DNA of 64,000 nt from Multifurca ochricompacta (taxonomy: Eukaryota > Basidiomycota > Agaricomycetes > Russulales > Russulaceae). Below are positions 12,269-24,781 of this stretch, piece by piece. The notes under the pieces are model-generated. The model was given only the letters and a program-made list of their open reading frames with translations, made no database searches and was not told the origin of the DNA. Each line of letters starts with the position of its first letter. Within the stretch, counting starts at the first letter, position 1. Location: NCBI GenBank assembly GCA_022496185.1, contig WTXG01000006.1, positions 62,001 through 126,000 on the forward strand, in the 5' to 3' direction. The translations under genes and the position numbers were made by a program.

Positions 12269-13420
12269 ATGGAAGCATCTCCAGACGCCCTCAACCCTTG
12301 TATTCACGACTCTTCTCGGAGAGGTTCGCCAGCTGTGCGCGCAGCCAAGGATATCGCATTCGGGAGTGTATGTCCAAGGAATCAAACTATAAACACTTGA
12401 CTGCATCAATAATTGATTACAGGCCGCCGGAATAGTTTCAAAAGTCTTTGAGCATCCCTTCGATCTGACCAAGGTTCGTTTACAAGCGCAGGTTCTTGAC
12501 ACTACTGCTCGTTTCCACGGGCCGCTGGATTGTCTGGTCCAGACTTTCAAAAGCGAAGGCGTGCGGGGATTGTATCGTGTATGTATATACCTTACCTCTC
12601 GTTTCTGCCCGGTTCACTCATACTATTTCAATAGGGTTTACCCGCACCTATTGTGGGCGCAATGGCAGAGAATGCGTCCTTGTTCCTTGCATATGGCGAG
12701 CTACAGAACCTCATTCGGCATGAATGGGACATTCCTCTCACGCAAGCACTCCCCCTCCCTCAACTAGCTCTCGCGGCCGCGGGCGCTGGCACCATTACTA
12801 GCTTCGTCCTGTGCGTCGTCGCACCAACAATGACAATTAGAAATTCAGTGTCAGTACACTCATGATTGGCAAGCAGGACACCAATAGAGCTTGTAAAATG
12901 CAAGATGCAAGTGCAGATGCTAGTCACTACCCCATCCTTGTCTACTATAACATCATCTACCCGGGATCTCCCTGGACCTTTCGCCATCTTGCGTGATGTA
13001 CTCCGCATGGGTGGTGTTCGCGGGCTCTGGCTAGGCCAGACAGGTACACTCATCCGAGAGACAGGTGGATCAGCTGCGTGGTTTGGAACCAAGGAACTCG
13101 TCTGCAATCTTTTGCGCAAGGACGCGCCTGAGCGGCAGCTCAAGCCTTGGGAGAGTGCGTTGAGTGGTGCATGCGCAGGTGGGGCGTACAACCTCGCGTT
13201 CTTCCCGGCCGACACCGTCAAAAGTACAATGCAGACCGAAGCAGAGCTCCGCCCTGGGACTACAGTCCAGAGGTCCTTTTTGACTGTGGCAAGGGAGCTG
13301 TATCGTGCGCAGGGTGTGAGAGGGCTGTATGCGGGATGTGGGATCACGGTTGCCCGATCGGTGCCCAGTAGTGCACTGATTTTTTGGATATATGACGGGT
13401 TGAGAGCACGATTCGGGTAG
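12269..13420 (+). CDS. ORT1: Mitochondrial carrier family protein, ornithine carrier type
   Basis: Inner mitochondrial membrane carrier, most likely exchanging ornithine for protons or citrulline in arginine metabolism (yeast Ort1, Neurospora ARG-13 relatives). Exons 12269-12367, 12423-12578, 12635-12810 and 12877-13420 give 324 residues, the usual carrier size. All three repeats carry the P-x-[DE]-x-x-[KR] signature: HPFDLTKVRLQ, TPIELVKCKMQ and FPADTVKSTMQ, each followed by a G-rich loop (GVRGLYRGL, GVRGLWLGQ, GVRGLYAGC). The end of repeat 3 (RSVPSSALIFWIYDGL) is typical of the ornithine/basic amino acid group. Substrate is inferred from that resemblance. The next gene, also mitochondrial, starts 183 bp downstream in the same direction. 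Confidence 0.85.
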
Positions 13421-13603
13421 TTTACGGATGTTTCGTATGTTTTCCTGGTGTTGTGTTCCATTGCTTTGCTGCAAACCTACACACATAGAATGTTTATATT
13501 AACGCTAACCTGATGCCATCCCCACGAGAGCACGTGTACGTGTGGGTATTAGCGCGTAGCGTGTTGTTCTTCTAAACCTACCTGGATTCTCTATTCCCCT
13601 CAA

Positions 13604-14639
13604 ATGTTACTTCTTCGTCATGGTTCCCGTCTGCTCATCACCCCAGCAACGTCCCGACTGTCATTCACCCTCATCGCGACCTCGCAGCGCGCGTACGTCT
13701 CCAAAAAAGCAAGGCATGGAAAGGGAACTGTTGATGTGGAACAACAAGGAACGTTTGGCGAGAAGCGCGGCCCAATCACGACGGCATCCCTCACACCCGG
13801 CTCGCAAAAGGTGCTGACAGACCCCGCCTCCCAGGAAGAATACACGCGCGCATTGGCCAAGATGGCCGCAAACGTGGAATGGTTCAGGCGCGAGGTTGCG
13901 CAGCTCGACGCGCGTGTGAGCGGCCGCGTCACGCCGCAGTTGCTCGCGCCTGTGCGCGTCCCAGTATTGGGGACGCCGAGAAAGGGGGAGGAGGAATCGT
14001 CAGTATCACCGAAGATGCGGTTGGAAGATTTGGCCACTGTGGGTGTCCGTGACGGGTCGTCGTTGATCGTGACGGTATTCGATCCGCAGGTGTGTTGTCG
14101 CGCCGTTTTAACCTCGGACTATCTTGCGCATCCTTCTCGCGCTCGTGCACCTTTGAAATGAGCGTTCTTAAAGTTCAAATCAATCCGCTGATTGACGGGC
14201 TTGCTCCAGTAGAATTTGAAGCACGTCCAAGACGCCTTATATGAAGCAAAGATTCAGGGCATTATCCCCCAACGTATCGATGAGCGCACTTTAAAAATAC
14301 CGATACCAAAGTAACCTTTCCCTGATAACTTTTTTGTTTTAACTTTCTAATGTCCGTGCTCCCAGACTGACAGTAGAGGCACGCCTGGCCGCGTATTCGA
14401 CTGCGTCAAAGCTGGCAGAAGACGCGCGTGTACAGATTCGCCGCCAGCTTCAAGCCAGCGTTAAAAGGGGCAAATACTCCAAACACTCCATTGAGCACGA
14501 GGAAGTGAGTGCAACTTGACGTCTCCTTACATTGACAAGTAGCAAATATTATCATCAGTTCCAAAAGCTACAAGACCGCCACATTACTGAAGTGGATACA
14601 GTTTTGGCTCAGATAAAAAAGGACACAGGTGCACGGTGA
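13604..14639 (+). CDS. RRF1: Mitochondrial ribosome recycling factor
   Basis: Releases mitochondrial ribosomes from mRNA after termination, with mitochondrial EF-G2. Exons 13604-14089, 14213-14310, 14366-14504 and 14559-14639 give 267 residues. The first 40 or so are basic and Ser/Arg-rich (MLLLRHGSRLLI, RAYVSKKARHGKG), a mitochondrial presequence. The RRF core follows: LEDLATVGVRDGSSLIVTVF, then ALYEAKIQGIIPQRIDE, TLKIPIPKLTVEAR and the helical end (AEDARVQIRRQ, SIEHEEFQKLQDRHITEVD). All exon phases match and family order is complete. Confidence 0.9.
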
Positions 14640-15715
14640 AAGTTCCGATTATCTTAACATGGCAGTTTCGTGCCCATCAAAAATGGCGGTTTGAAGATTA
14701 CACGCCGCCGTGGCAGCCCTTGACACACTATAGTGGCATGTTGAACAGTTCGTCTTTCGTTCTTTAATTATCAGAAACCATGGCAGTTCGTATCAATTAT
14801 GTGAACTTGAAGCTAATACCCCGACGCATACGCGGGGTTTGTGAGGTTGTAATATTCACAACTTCAGGACCCTCCTAGCCTTCTCCAAGACCCTCCATCA
14901 TGTCGGGTCTGTTATATCTCGCGCGCGCTCTCCCAACAACATATCCGCGGTGGGGCTACCACCCGTCATTTCCACTACTTTTTCCGGGGAAGACAGCGCC
15001 ACAGATGGTGCGAACTGACGCATTGCATTTGCAATCGCGCCGGCGAGGCTTAGCTGTGATACGCCCAACACCTCAGCTAACTCCTTAATATGCCGTTCCA
15101 ACTCAGATTGCAACGCGTTCTTCGTTTCTCCAAATATAAATTCCCATACCCACATTACATTGGTGGAGGATGCGCAGGCCCTGACGGCATCCGCTCCAAC
15201 GATGGCAACCTGGTAGGTGTATTACGCTAGGAATATGACGAGGATGCAGACATGAACGAAGGTGTGGAACCAGGCTTGCTCCAGTGGTTTTTCTGATGTC
15301 GGAACGGACACCTCGTTCTTCCTTTGGTTTTGGAAGCGGAAAATCTTCCTTCCTCCTGGTAGGTAATTCAGGAGTAGGGGGAGACTAGGGACGCTGTAGA
15401 GTTGTCCTTGTTTAATCTAATCCGAGTGCTACTGCGAATTGACACCATAATTTCGTAGGGAGAGAAATGGGGTTACTACTGAAACGACGATGAGCCACGG
15501 ACCAGGGTCATACCGCAAGGATGGCACATGGTATGACGTCACCTGCCACGTTCGACTTTGGCGCAACATGTGGTGAGCCATGCGGTTGGTGGTTGGTGCA
15601 TGTGGTACAGTTGTCCATGCATGCATGTGTGCAAAAACAGTCTGAATTCACTTATCAAGGTTCTTCAAATACTCTCTAGAACAAAGATAGGTACAGAACG
15701 TATGATAGCAGTCAA
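14640..15715. other. Gap with one orphan minus-strand exon-like ORF
   Basis: Between RRF1 and the KAR5-like gene. On the minus strand 14898-15209 is open after a CTACCAG acceptor and reads about 103 residues, with a helical Leu/Glu-rich part (ALQSELERHIKELAEVLG) and a stop at 14898. I could not find upstream exons or a family. It may be a small unrecognised gene or a relic. The rest shows nothing. Confidence 0.3.
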
Positions 15716-17901
15716 TTATCGAAGCGCTTGCAGAGCCTGTCCGGGATACGAGAGAATTGAGTTGACCTCCATGCCAAAGGGCGACGGCGCGGCCAAGATG
15801 TAGCCGGAGCAGGGAAAGTCACGGAGGACATAGGTGGAGACAAAACCTGGCTGTTGTTGCTTTGCAAACCTTCCTGTAACGTACGCGCACAAGTATGGCA
15901 AAGCTGAATGCCCCGCCTCGGGAAGATCCTTCGGAGAAGCCGGTGAAGCATAGAGACTGCAGCGACGATGCAAGGCTGCAAAGAATCATCCTGGTTACGC
16001 ATAGGCAGCTGAAAAGGCGGCCCACCATGACAAGGAAAGAGGAGGACTGCTGTATGATGAACCACAGCAGAGGGGCGACAGTGGAAGTAACTAGGGGCAG
16101 AACGGAAATTTGGTTCACTGTACAAGTAATCAGCCATCACACTGTCGACTGAGGTCCGGTCGTCCTCACAGTAGACGAGGATAGCGCTCGCCAGGGACGG
16201 GAGACTTGGAAAGAATGGATAGAAGCCAATCCCAATTGCATGGTTGACCCTGACGGCTGTGTTGTTAATATCAACAAGGGCGCTCATTACAGTCTCATTC
16301 ATTCTCTGTAGAGTCCCAGCAAGCTGGGTCGATGCCCGAGCGGCATCTACTTGAGCAATATGTATCAACTTCACTTCACGAGTACTGGAGTTCAACGTGT
16401 CCGCCAAATGACTTGCACTCATGGAAAGCTGTACGATCAACTGAACCAAAGGCAAATGATCAGGGCGACAGGCTGCATGTGAAAGGTTGACTTGCGTCCA
16501 TGGCAGAAATAAGACTGTCCTCGATAAGGGAGACTCGCCGCCACATCTTGTCCTGTGAGAATCGTCAGGACCAGAACAATGCTGAGGAAGGGGCATACTG
16601 AGGCAGAAAAATCTCGCCAAGCCGGCGGTTCAGAAGGCCGTATGCTGATTCCAATCTCGCAGAAACTGTCTGCTCAAACTCGCTCGATAATGAAATTATG
16701 GCTCGTGAATGCTGTTCATGTGGAGTTGAGGGCTATCAAGCAGTTTGTTCGGACACCTACATCCGACAAGGCCAGTGAGTGTTCCATACTTTCCTGGAGC
16801 TGTATATCAAAGGCCTCTTTCTGAGCGCGCATAACCTGCTGCAGCTCGTTGAGAACCCTGTCCGTGATATTAACGTGAATCTTGTCAGCAAGTCCTGATG
16901 CATCTGGAGGCTATCAATGGAGCGCTGAAGATCCTGTAGACAGGCATTAGGGCAGGCAATCACTACGGGGTCAGGAGTCTCACTAAGAGCATTGACTGCC
17001 AAAGGACGCGCATTTCTTCTTCTTCTTCTGCACGCTGTATAAGATGATGGATGTAGGCTACTTTCTCTATAGTAGCATTCCTGTAAATCTCCAATGCGAG
17101 GTCTCGATGTGCAATAGCTCAGAACGCGTGAGCAGGGGAAATTCACTGAAGAAGTTCGTGCCTTTTTCGTTACTCTTCTGGTAGGTAAAGCACAACTGCG
17201 CTGTATGCAATTTGGTCAGTTGGAAGGCAGCTTGAAAAGGTACTTAAGTACGGATTTCACGTAAGTACCCAGAATAGCTGGCCCAGGATTGAGTGCTCCT
17301 AGAAAGTGCTCTAGGAAGCCTTGTAAGCAGTTTGAAACCCCTGGGAGGGTTCTCCCACTCTACACAAATTCCATGAGGTGCACGATCGACTGGTTTTCCT
17401 TCGTCCAAGTCCAAGAATGCTTCGCACTCGAGGGGGATCGAATGGGATTCGGCGGTCCGTAACTCACACAAAGTCATTGAGATTGCAGCTGGTGTTCGTT
17501 AATCAATGCATATATGCGTGTTATAGGCTCACCCTTTACTCTCTCGTCAGCATCGATGTCTATGTCTGCGCATCTGGCGCGTATACGCCCAGCGGCACGA
17601 CGGAAACAATCAGGTCTTCTCGCATAAGAGTCTATGATAATTGAGATATACATATCAGAGTCAGAAAAGAATCTTACTATCTACGGATCCGGTAGCATAT
17701 TTATGAATGCCGACGTCTGGGTGTGACGCTGAACAGATAGCTGGTTTCAGGAGACGAGAACAGCAGACCTGTGATACCATGATCTCGAAAAGTTGAATGT
17801 TCTGCGTCAAGGGAAACCTTGAATAAATCGTGTTCACGTCCGGAAAATGCCCATGCGTGAAGACTGATGAATGGTATTGTTAACGCCTTTGTGAATCGCA
17901 T
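15712..17901 (-). CDS. KAR5: KAR5-like nuclear fusion (karyogamy) protein
   Basis: ER/nuclear-envelope protein needed for nuclear membrane fusion during mating (Kar5 in yeast, Tht1 in fission yeast). Start ATG 17901 gives a signal peptide (MRFTKALTIPFISLHAWAF). Splicing then joins YARRPDCFRRAAGRIRARC, AAISMTLCELRTAESHSIPLEC, ICVEALSRSTQSWASYSGYL, REIPQLCF and EIYRNATIEKVAYIHHLIQ, in the order and cysteine spacing I expect from agaric KAR5 proteins. A long coiled-coil part follows (DRVLNELQQVMRAQKE, FEQTVSARLESAYGLLNRR), then Asn-rich sequence and, near 16000-16100, a hydrophobic segment in another frame (LLWFIIQQSSSFLVMV). Six introns up to about 16750 are convincing. The middle near 16500-16600 and the 3' end are unresolved and may hide frameshifts. 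Confidence 0.62.
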
Positions 17902-19026
17902 GATGGTGAACGTCGAGAATTACACCTGCATCTGCGCTGGATGTGATTCTGATTCTACCACCTGTGAAGGCCAAGTCGTCACGTGCCCAGATCCTCAATA
18001 CAATCATTGCACGCATCCATCGTGAAGAGTTGAACGTTGAACGTTGGATAGACATTTTCAGGCCAATAATTGCCTGCTCTAGATGGAACGCCGACCTTCA
18101 GGAGTTTTGATTTATGCAAAGAAAAGCCCCTTCCTTACAGTTGAGGAAGTTGCTACTGTCAGTGGCCACCGAGAATGTGAGCGTTTTTGCCACAAGGGCG
18201 TGTCCCAACTTGTTCTCCAGCTGGCTGGTATCACAAAAGATACATACTCCATAAGTATGGAAACACGACAGATCTGGTCCCATCTGGTCCCACCAATGTT
18301 TGGCCAAATCGCGGAGTACCACCGATTGATTCTTATGTTAGACTTAGACATCCCCACCGGTTGGGCTGCTAAGTAATCACTTCCCCCGAGTGCATATGGC
18401 CTGATCGTAAGCGTTGTCAACCTCGCCTCAACTGGCTCAAGGGTATGAGTTGCCGGTGGTGCGGCTTGGCTCCCCATGTTCATATTGGGTCTCTTTCGGC
18501 TAAACTGGCTTTTTATTCTTCTAGCTTTGAGACTGCAGAGCGGACCACCCACAGGAGCTACTTCAGGTCGTTGCGTTCATCTTCTCTGTGTGGATGTGGG
18601 GTCTGGACTAGGTTGGTGGAACGTGGCTTCTCATCAGCGAGACTTAGCTCTGCCACCTACCCAATCTGGTCGCTGGGCCTTTCGCAATTCGCTGACCGGG
18701 TATACGGCATCACCTCATCGATTGGAATCGCTCATATTTTGCGTTGAGGAAGGCTGTCCTTGATTTGCGTTGAAACGTCTAGATAAATTTAAGCGACAAG
18801 ACATGCAGCGTATATGGAGAACAGCAAACGAGCTATGGTTACAGCAATTAAAACGCGGGCCCAAACATAACGAGAGGGGCAGAATAATGACAGAGGTACG
18901 AAAGCGCAGCTAATGCCAAAAAAGAATGAAAAAGATGATAGCGCTGGGTATCCAACGTACAAAATACCATGCATCCGAAATCCGATAACAGGTCATAGTG
19001 GAGTGTGGGATAAAATTCGATCGCGT
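17902..19026. other. Gap, no supported gene
   Basis: Upstream of the KAR5-like gene and downstream of the next minus-strand gene. Short ORFs on both strands (for example at 18083-18376 and 18445-18747) carry no family signal and no consistent splice chain. It may contain a decayed gene; I see nothing definite. Confidence 0.45.
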
Positions 19027-20861
19027 TCATCGATGCTCCTCCGCACGGTGTTTGCGATGACTCGAAATACCCGCAAGGGCGCGTGCCTCCCATGGCACTG
19101 GTCCTTCGCCTTCAATCCAGTTTCCCGTGACGGGTTCGCGCTCGAAGTCACCGTCCTTGTAGCCGTAGCGCTTCTGGAGGAGTTTTAAAAGTGGATTGCG
19201 GAGCGCCGGATCCATACGGACGCTCTCTCCAGGATGGTAGCTCCCCACGTCATGCCGCGAAAGACTCTCTTCAAACAAGGCCTCCTCAAATGTGCAGCCA
19301 CAATTGAGATGGCCAGGAGGTGCCATGCGTGGAGGATGAGCACGGCGTTCGCGGCGCGAGTCGTGCCAGGCACACAAAGCGTTGCCCGCACGGTTAAGCG
19401 AGCAGAACAGTTTGATGCGCGCGTCCGTCCGCGCTTTCCACGAGGCAGCGAAAGAAGGTGAAGTAGGGAGTTGTGGTGCAGGAGACGGGAGTCCGCTGAT
19501 CGATGAAGATGAGTACAACGGACCTGAAGCGGGATTAGCAAGCTCATTTTCTAGCTCGCGAATCCGTAATCGAGCAGACTCGTTGATGAGTTCCAGCTCT
19601 CGTACTTTGTTGCGCAAATATCGAAGCTCGTCATCCGTAGAACGATTTAGTCGAGCACCCACGGGGATCGCGGTAGTGGGGGTGATGGGTATTGGGCCAC
19701 GTCCAGAAGAAAAGTGTGCTAATTGCGGGATAATCAAGGGAGGTGCTGCAGTTGAGGGTGGACGAGCCTGATGGTAGGCATTGAATGACTCCGAGTACCC
19801 TGCGGTGGAGAAGACGGGTGGGGTGTGACTGCCGATGTATTAGGATTAGCGTAGTTAGAGTGATTATAGTCTGGGTATTGCATATACGATGTTGATGGAC
19901 TATTCGAGGCAAGCGACCCGGATGGGGACGAGATATTTTGAAAAGACAGAGGATTAGAATGATCGTCGAAGCTGGCCGTTTGCATGGCAGGCTGACTAGT
20001 GACATCGGCGTGGGTCTGAGACCACACCATGCCAGAAGCCACGTTATAAGACTCTTGCCGGTGCTGAGATCCATCACTCGTAGGTGAAGGGGAATTGGAA
20101 CTCTCAGAATTGGACGATAGATGGATATCTCCCATCGCCCCACGAAGACTCGATGAAGTTATGCTGGAACCCGAAGACCTCGGCCGACTTTCCTCACCAA
20201 AAGTTGGTCGCCGAATAGGAAGCTGTTCAAGCGGAGATATTATTACCGCCATGTGTTTATCTGGGGGGGCTTCGTACCTGGGCCCCCGACGCGGCGAATG
20301 CGTACGCTTGCTGCCTTTCAGCTTCTATAACGAACGGAAGATAAGGACATGTCTTTTAAGGCGAATCATAAAGCCCACCGTTTTCGGTCTTAACCCCCCA
20401 TTGCTGAGGGTAATTAGGGCTTGACATTTTTGATGCCTCACCACCGTATTTGTTACGTATTCTTCCTCCGTGTGGTGAGGTGGAATATGGTTGCTTAGAG
20501 CGCCTGAGTTGAGAGCCTGCGGACGAATGGCGGCGAATGGGTGGAGGCGCCGCTGTGATGGGTGATGCCTTCGAGGCGAAAGCAGAGTTGGACGACGATG
20601 GTACGTAGAAAGCTTTTGTGTCGGATGCTTGCTCCAACTTGACTTCGGGAGTGCTGTCGGAAGATGATGGCCGTTCAGACCAGTTAAAAGAGTCAGGAGT
20701 TGGCTCTTGCATGAGCAAGCAACGCAGTAATTTACTGGAAAATGGGGCAGGGGTGCAACGCGCGAACTGGTGTCTGCTGCCTGGGTGATGGTGTCCCACA
20801 ACGACTGATCAAAGGTCGCGAGGGACTCAGATCCTACACTCCGTCCCTCGAGTACTGACAT
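19027..20861 (-). CDS. Conserved agaricomycete protein with coiled coil and Cys-containing C-terminal domain
   Basis: Minus-strand gene of at least four coding exons. Resolved introns join KTENEAERQQAYAFAASGAQ to LPIRRPTFGEES, and SPSTS to HTPPVFSTAGYSESFNAYH. The N-terminal half is Ser/Pro-rich and disordered. A coiled coil (ELRYLRNKVRELELINESAR, RIRELENELA) sits at about 19560-19640. The last 100 residues look folded: SLNRAGNALCAWHDSRRERR, GHLNCGCTFEEALFEESL, DPALRNPLLKLLQKRYGYKD. I recall this C-terminal block as strongly conserved in agarics but know no function. The 5' exon is uncertain: ATG 20861 (MSVLEGRSV) changes frame before PFSSKLLRCLLMQEP without a clear intron, so the start could instead be near 20710. 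Confidence 0.72.
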
Positions 20862-22934
20862 GTTTAAAAGAGTTGCGACAGGCTATACGGATCCGTCATC
20901 ATCCATCTCGGGGCCAGCAGTAAATTAGGCGAGCCCGCGGCGAGGGGCGCGCGTTTGAAATGATCTACGTCTCCACAGTGAGAGTGTCTTGATGAGATAA
21001 TGGTCCTGACCCGAGAAAGCCCGCCAATGGCGCACCGCTTTGCCCGAGCTTGTCAGTGATCTTATCCTGAGATATGACACTCCGACCTGGCCTAACACAA
21101 TAAGGAAAGTTTCGTTGATGGGTGTTCGTTCATTGATGAGAGATACTTCTGCCATCACCGGCCGCAAATTTCGACCCGAATTGCCGGTCACTGTCATCCT
21201 TTGAACCGTTTGACCGGCTGTGGTCATAGAATGATCAGACCGGGCTGCTCCGTGCATCCATGCACAATGTAATTGGATCAACCGTGGAACCTAATTGGTT
21301 AGCTAGACGTAAGCGCTAATTAGGCGCCCATTTAATTGAATTGATTTACTTTGTAAGATGCCCGCAGTGTCAAGTCAACAGTCAACGATCCACGATCCAC
21401 GATCCACGAGTGAGCAAAGCAAGGTCGGGCAGGCGGGCGGGCGACGCAGCCCACAGTACTTGAACCTGGGAAGCCGGTTAGTCATCGTAACCGGTTCACG
21501 GTAACTCCTTCCGGGGCAATAACCGAACTAACCGAACTAACTGAAGGTCAATGTTTACACACTCTTACACCCTTTGTTTCGGTCGGTTTTCCCTGTTTCT
21601 CGATCGCTTCCGAACATACCCTTAAGGTGCGGTGCGGGGTGCGGAAATATTGTCTAGATCGTTGGCAATATCTAGTCATGTATCCACATCCACCCCTTTA
21701 CTTACACATCCCGGGACAAAGGCAATACCTCTGTGTTATCGCTTCGTCGAAGAAATACCAACCCCACCACAAAAGGAGGAATCATGTGGGTGGGCTATCA
21801 TGTAGATGTAGATGCAGATGCAAGGCTGCCAGGGGAGTACAAGAGGAAACCGAAGAGAAGTGCGTGTATAGACGTAGTTGGTTGAGCCAGTGTTGGATCC
21901 TGGCACACCCCTAAGCTGAGGTAACAGCTCCATTCGATACGTGTCACCACCGACGAGTTCAGGTTCAGGGTTGAACAATCTATACTGTCGTGATCGTGAA
22001 TGCGTGCACGTCGGTATCGGTGCAAACGTGTCCTCGCGTGCAGTGTAGCGCATGGACGCCAGATGTTGCCATCTGTCGCTTTGAGCTGCGCGTGAACCAA
22101 CGACTACACCACGTCGCTGGCTCACTTTTCGATTTCGAGAGAATGGTTCATTATACCTATAGGAAAATCACAGAGTACGAGCGGCTCATGAATTCGGTTA
22201 AGTATGCAGTGAATCACGATTTATTACACCTTGGACAAACCGAAATGGACCATCCCTGGAGAGCTCGACAAAGAGTATTAATAGCCTCCCGCGTAATTTG
22301 GGGAGCCTAGCCTGTTCGCAATTCTCGTCACGATCGACCGCGACCGCGGATTATATCTTTCCACTGTTTCGCTTTAGGAAGCTGCTGGCTAAAATTGATT
22401 TATTGAGTTAACAAATGATTGAATTACATAGAAGTGTGAACAACCTTACACAACATCATGGGGTATATTAACTTCGCCAGTTGAAGTATCAATCTTGACT
22501 ACTCGCGTAATCTCGATAGCAGATTCCCCCTGACATCTTTGGATGTCACTGTGAAAGCTAAGGATGAATGATGCATTCTTCACTCACAATCTGAAGATGC
22601 GAGGGATAGGAAAGCAATGGAATTGTTGGGATCCATATCCACTAGATTGGACCTCACAATAAAACTGTAGAATCTCGGCAATTCGACACCCTTGCGAAGA
22701 TTCTGTCGAAGGGGACATATTCAAATGGTGAACTCGCCCTCAAGTTGCCTCCAAGCTCTTGGTAGGACGGTAGGACGGGTAGAACGGGAGAGAGCCAGAC
22801 AGTGTGTGTCAATATGTGTCACAAGGCAACGCGCCACGTGATCGATCTGCCCTTAAAGTCCTTTTTTTTTTTTCTCTTCTTTTCTTCCACTTTGTATTCG
22901 TATTCGTATCTCCCCCTCCTCACCGCATTTACTC
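20862..22934. other. Long intergenic region upstream of SAH1
   Basis: About 2 kb without a supported gene. It has short direct repeats: CGATCCA units at about 21388-21408, AACCGAACT units at 21523-21543, GGTGCGG units at 21626-21643 and GTAGATGCAGATG at 21800-21822. ORFs here, such as 20925-21281 minus, show no family signal. Confidence 0.5.
22859..22930 (+). promoter_or_regulatory. Pyrimidine-rich leader of SAH1
   Basis: A run of T followed by CTTCTTTTCTTCC and TATTCG repeats directly before the start codon at 22935, a usual core promoter or leader feature of highly expressed fungal genes. Confidence 0.45.

Positions 22935-24781
<1,847 letters not shown>

Noticed and set aside
20925..21281. 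Minus-strand ORF upstream of the conserved agaric gene
   Set aside because: Composition is random, no motif, and no splice link to the neighbouring gene.
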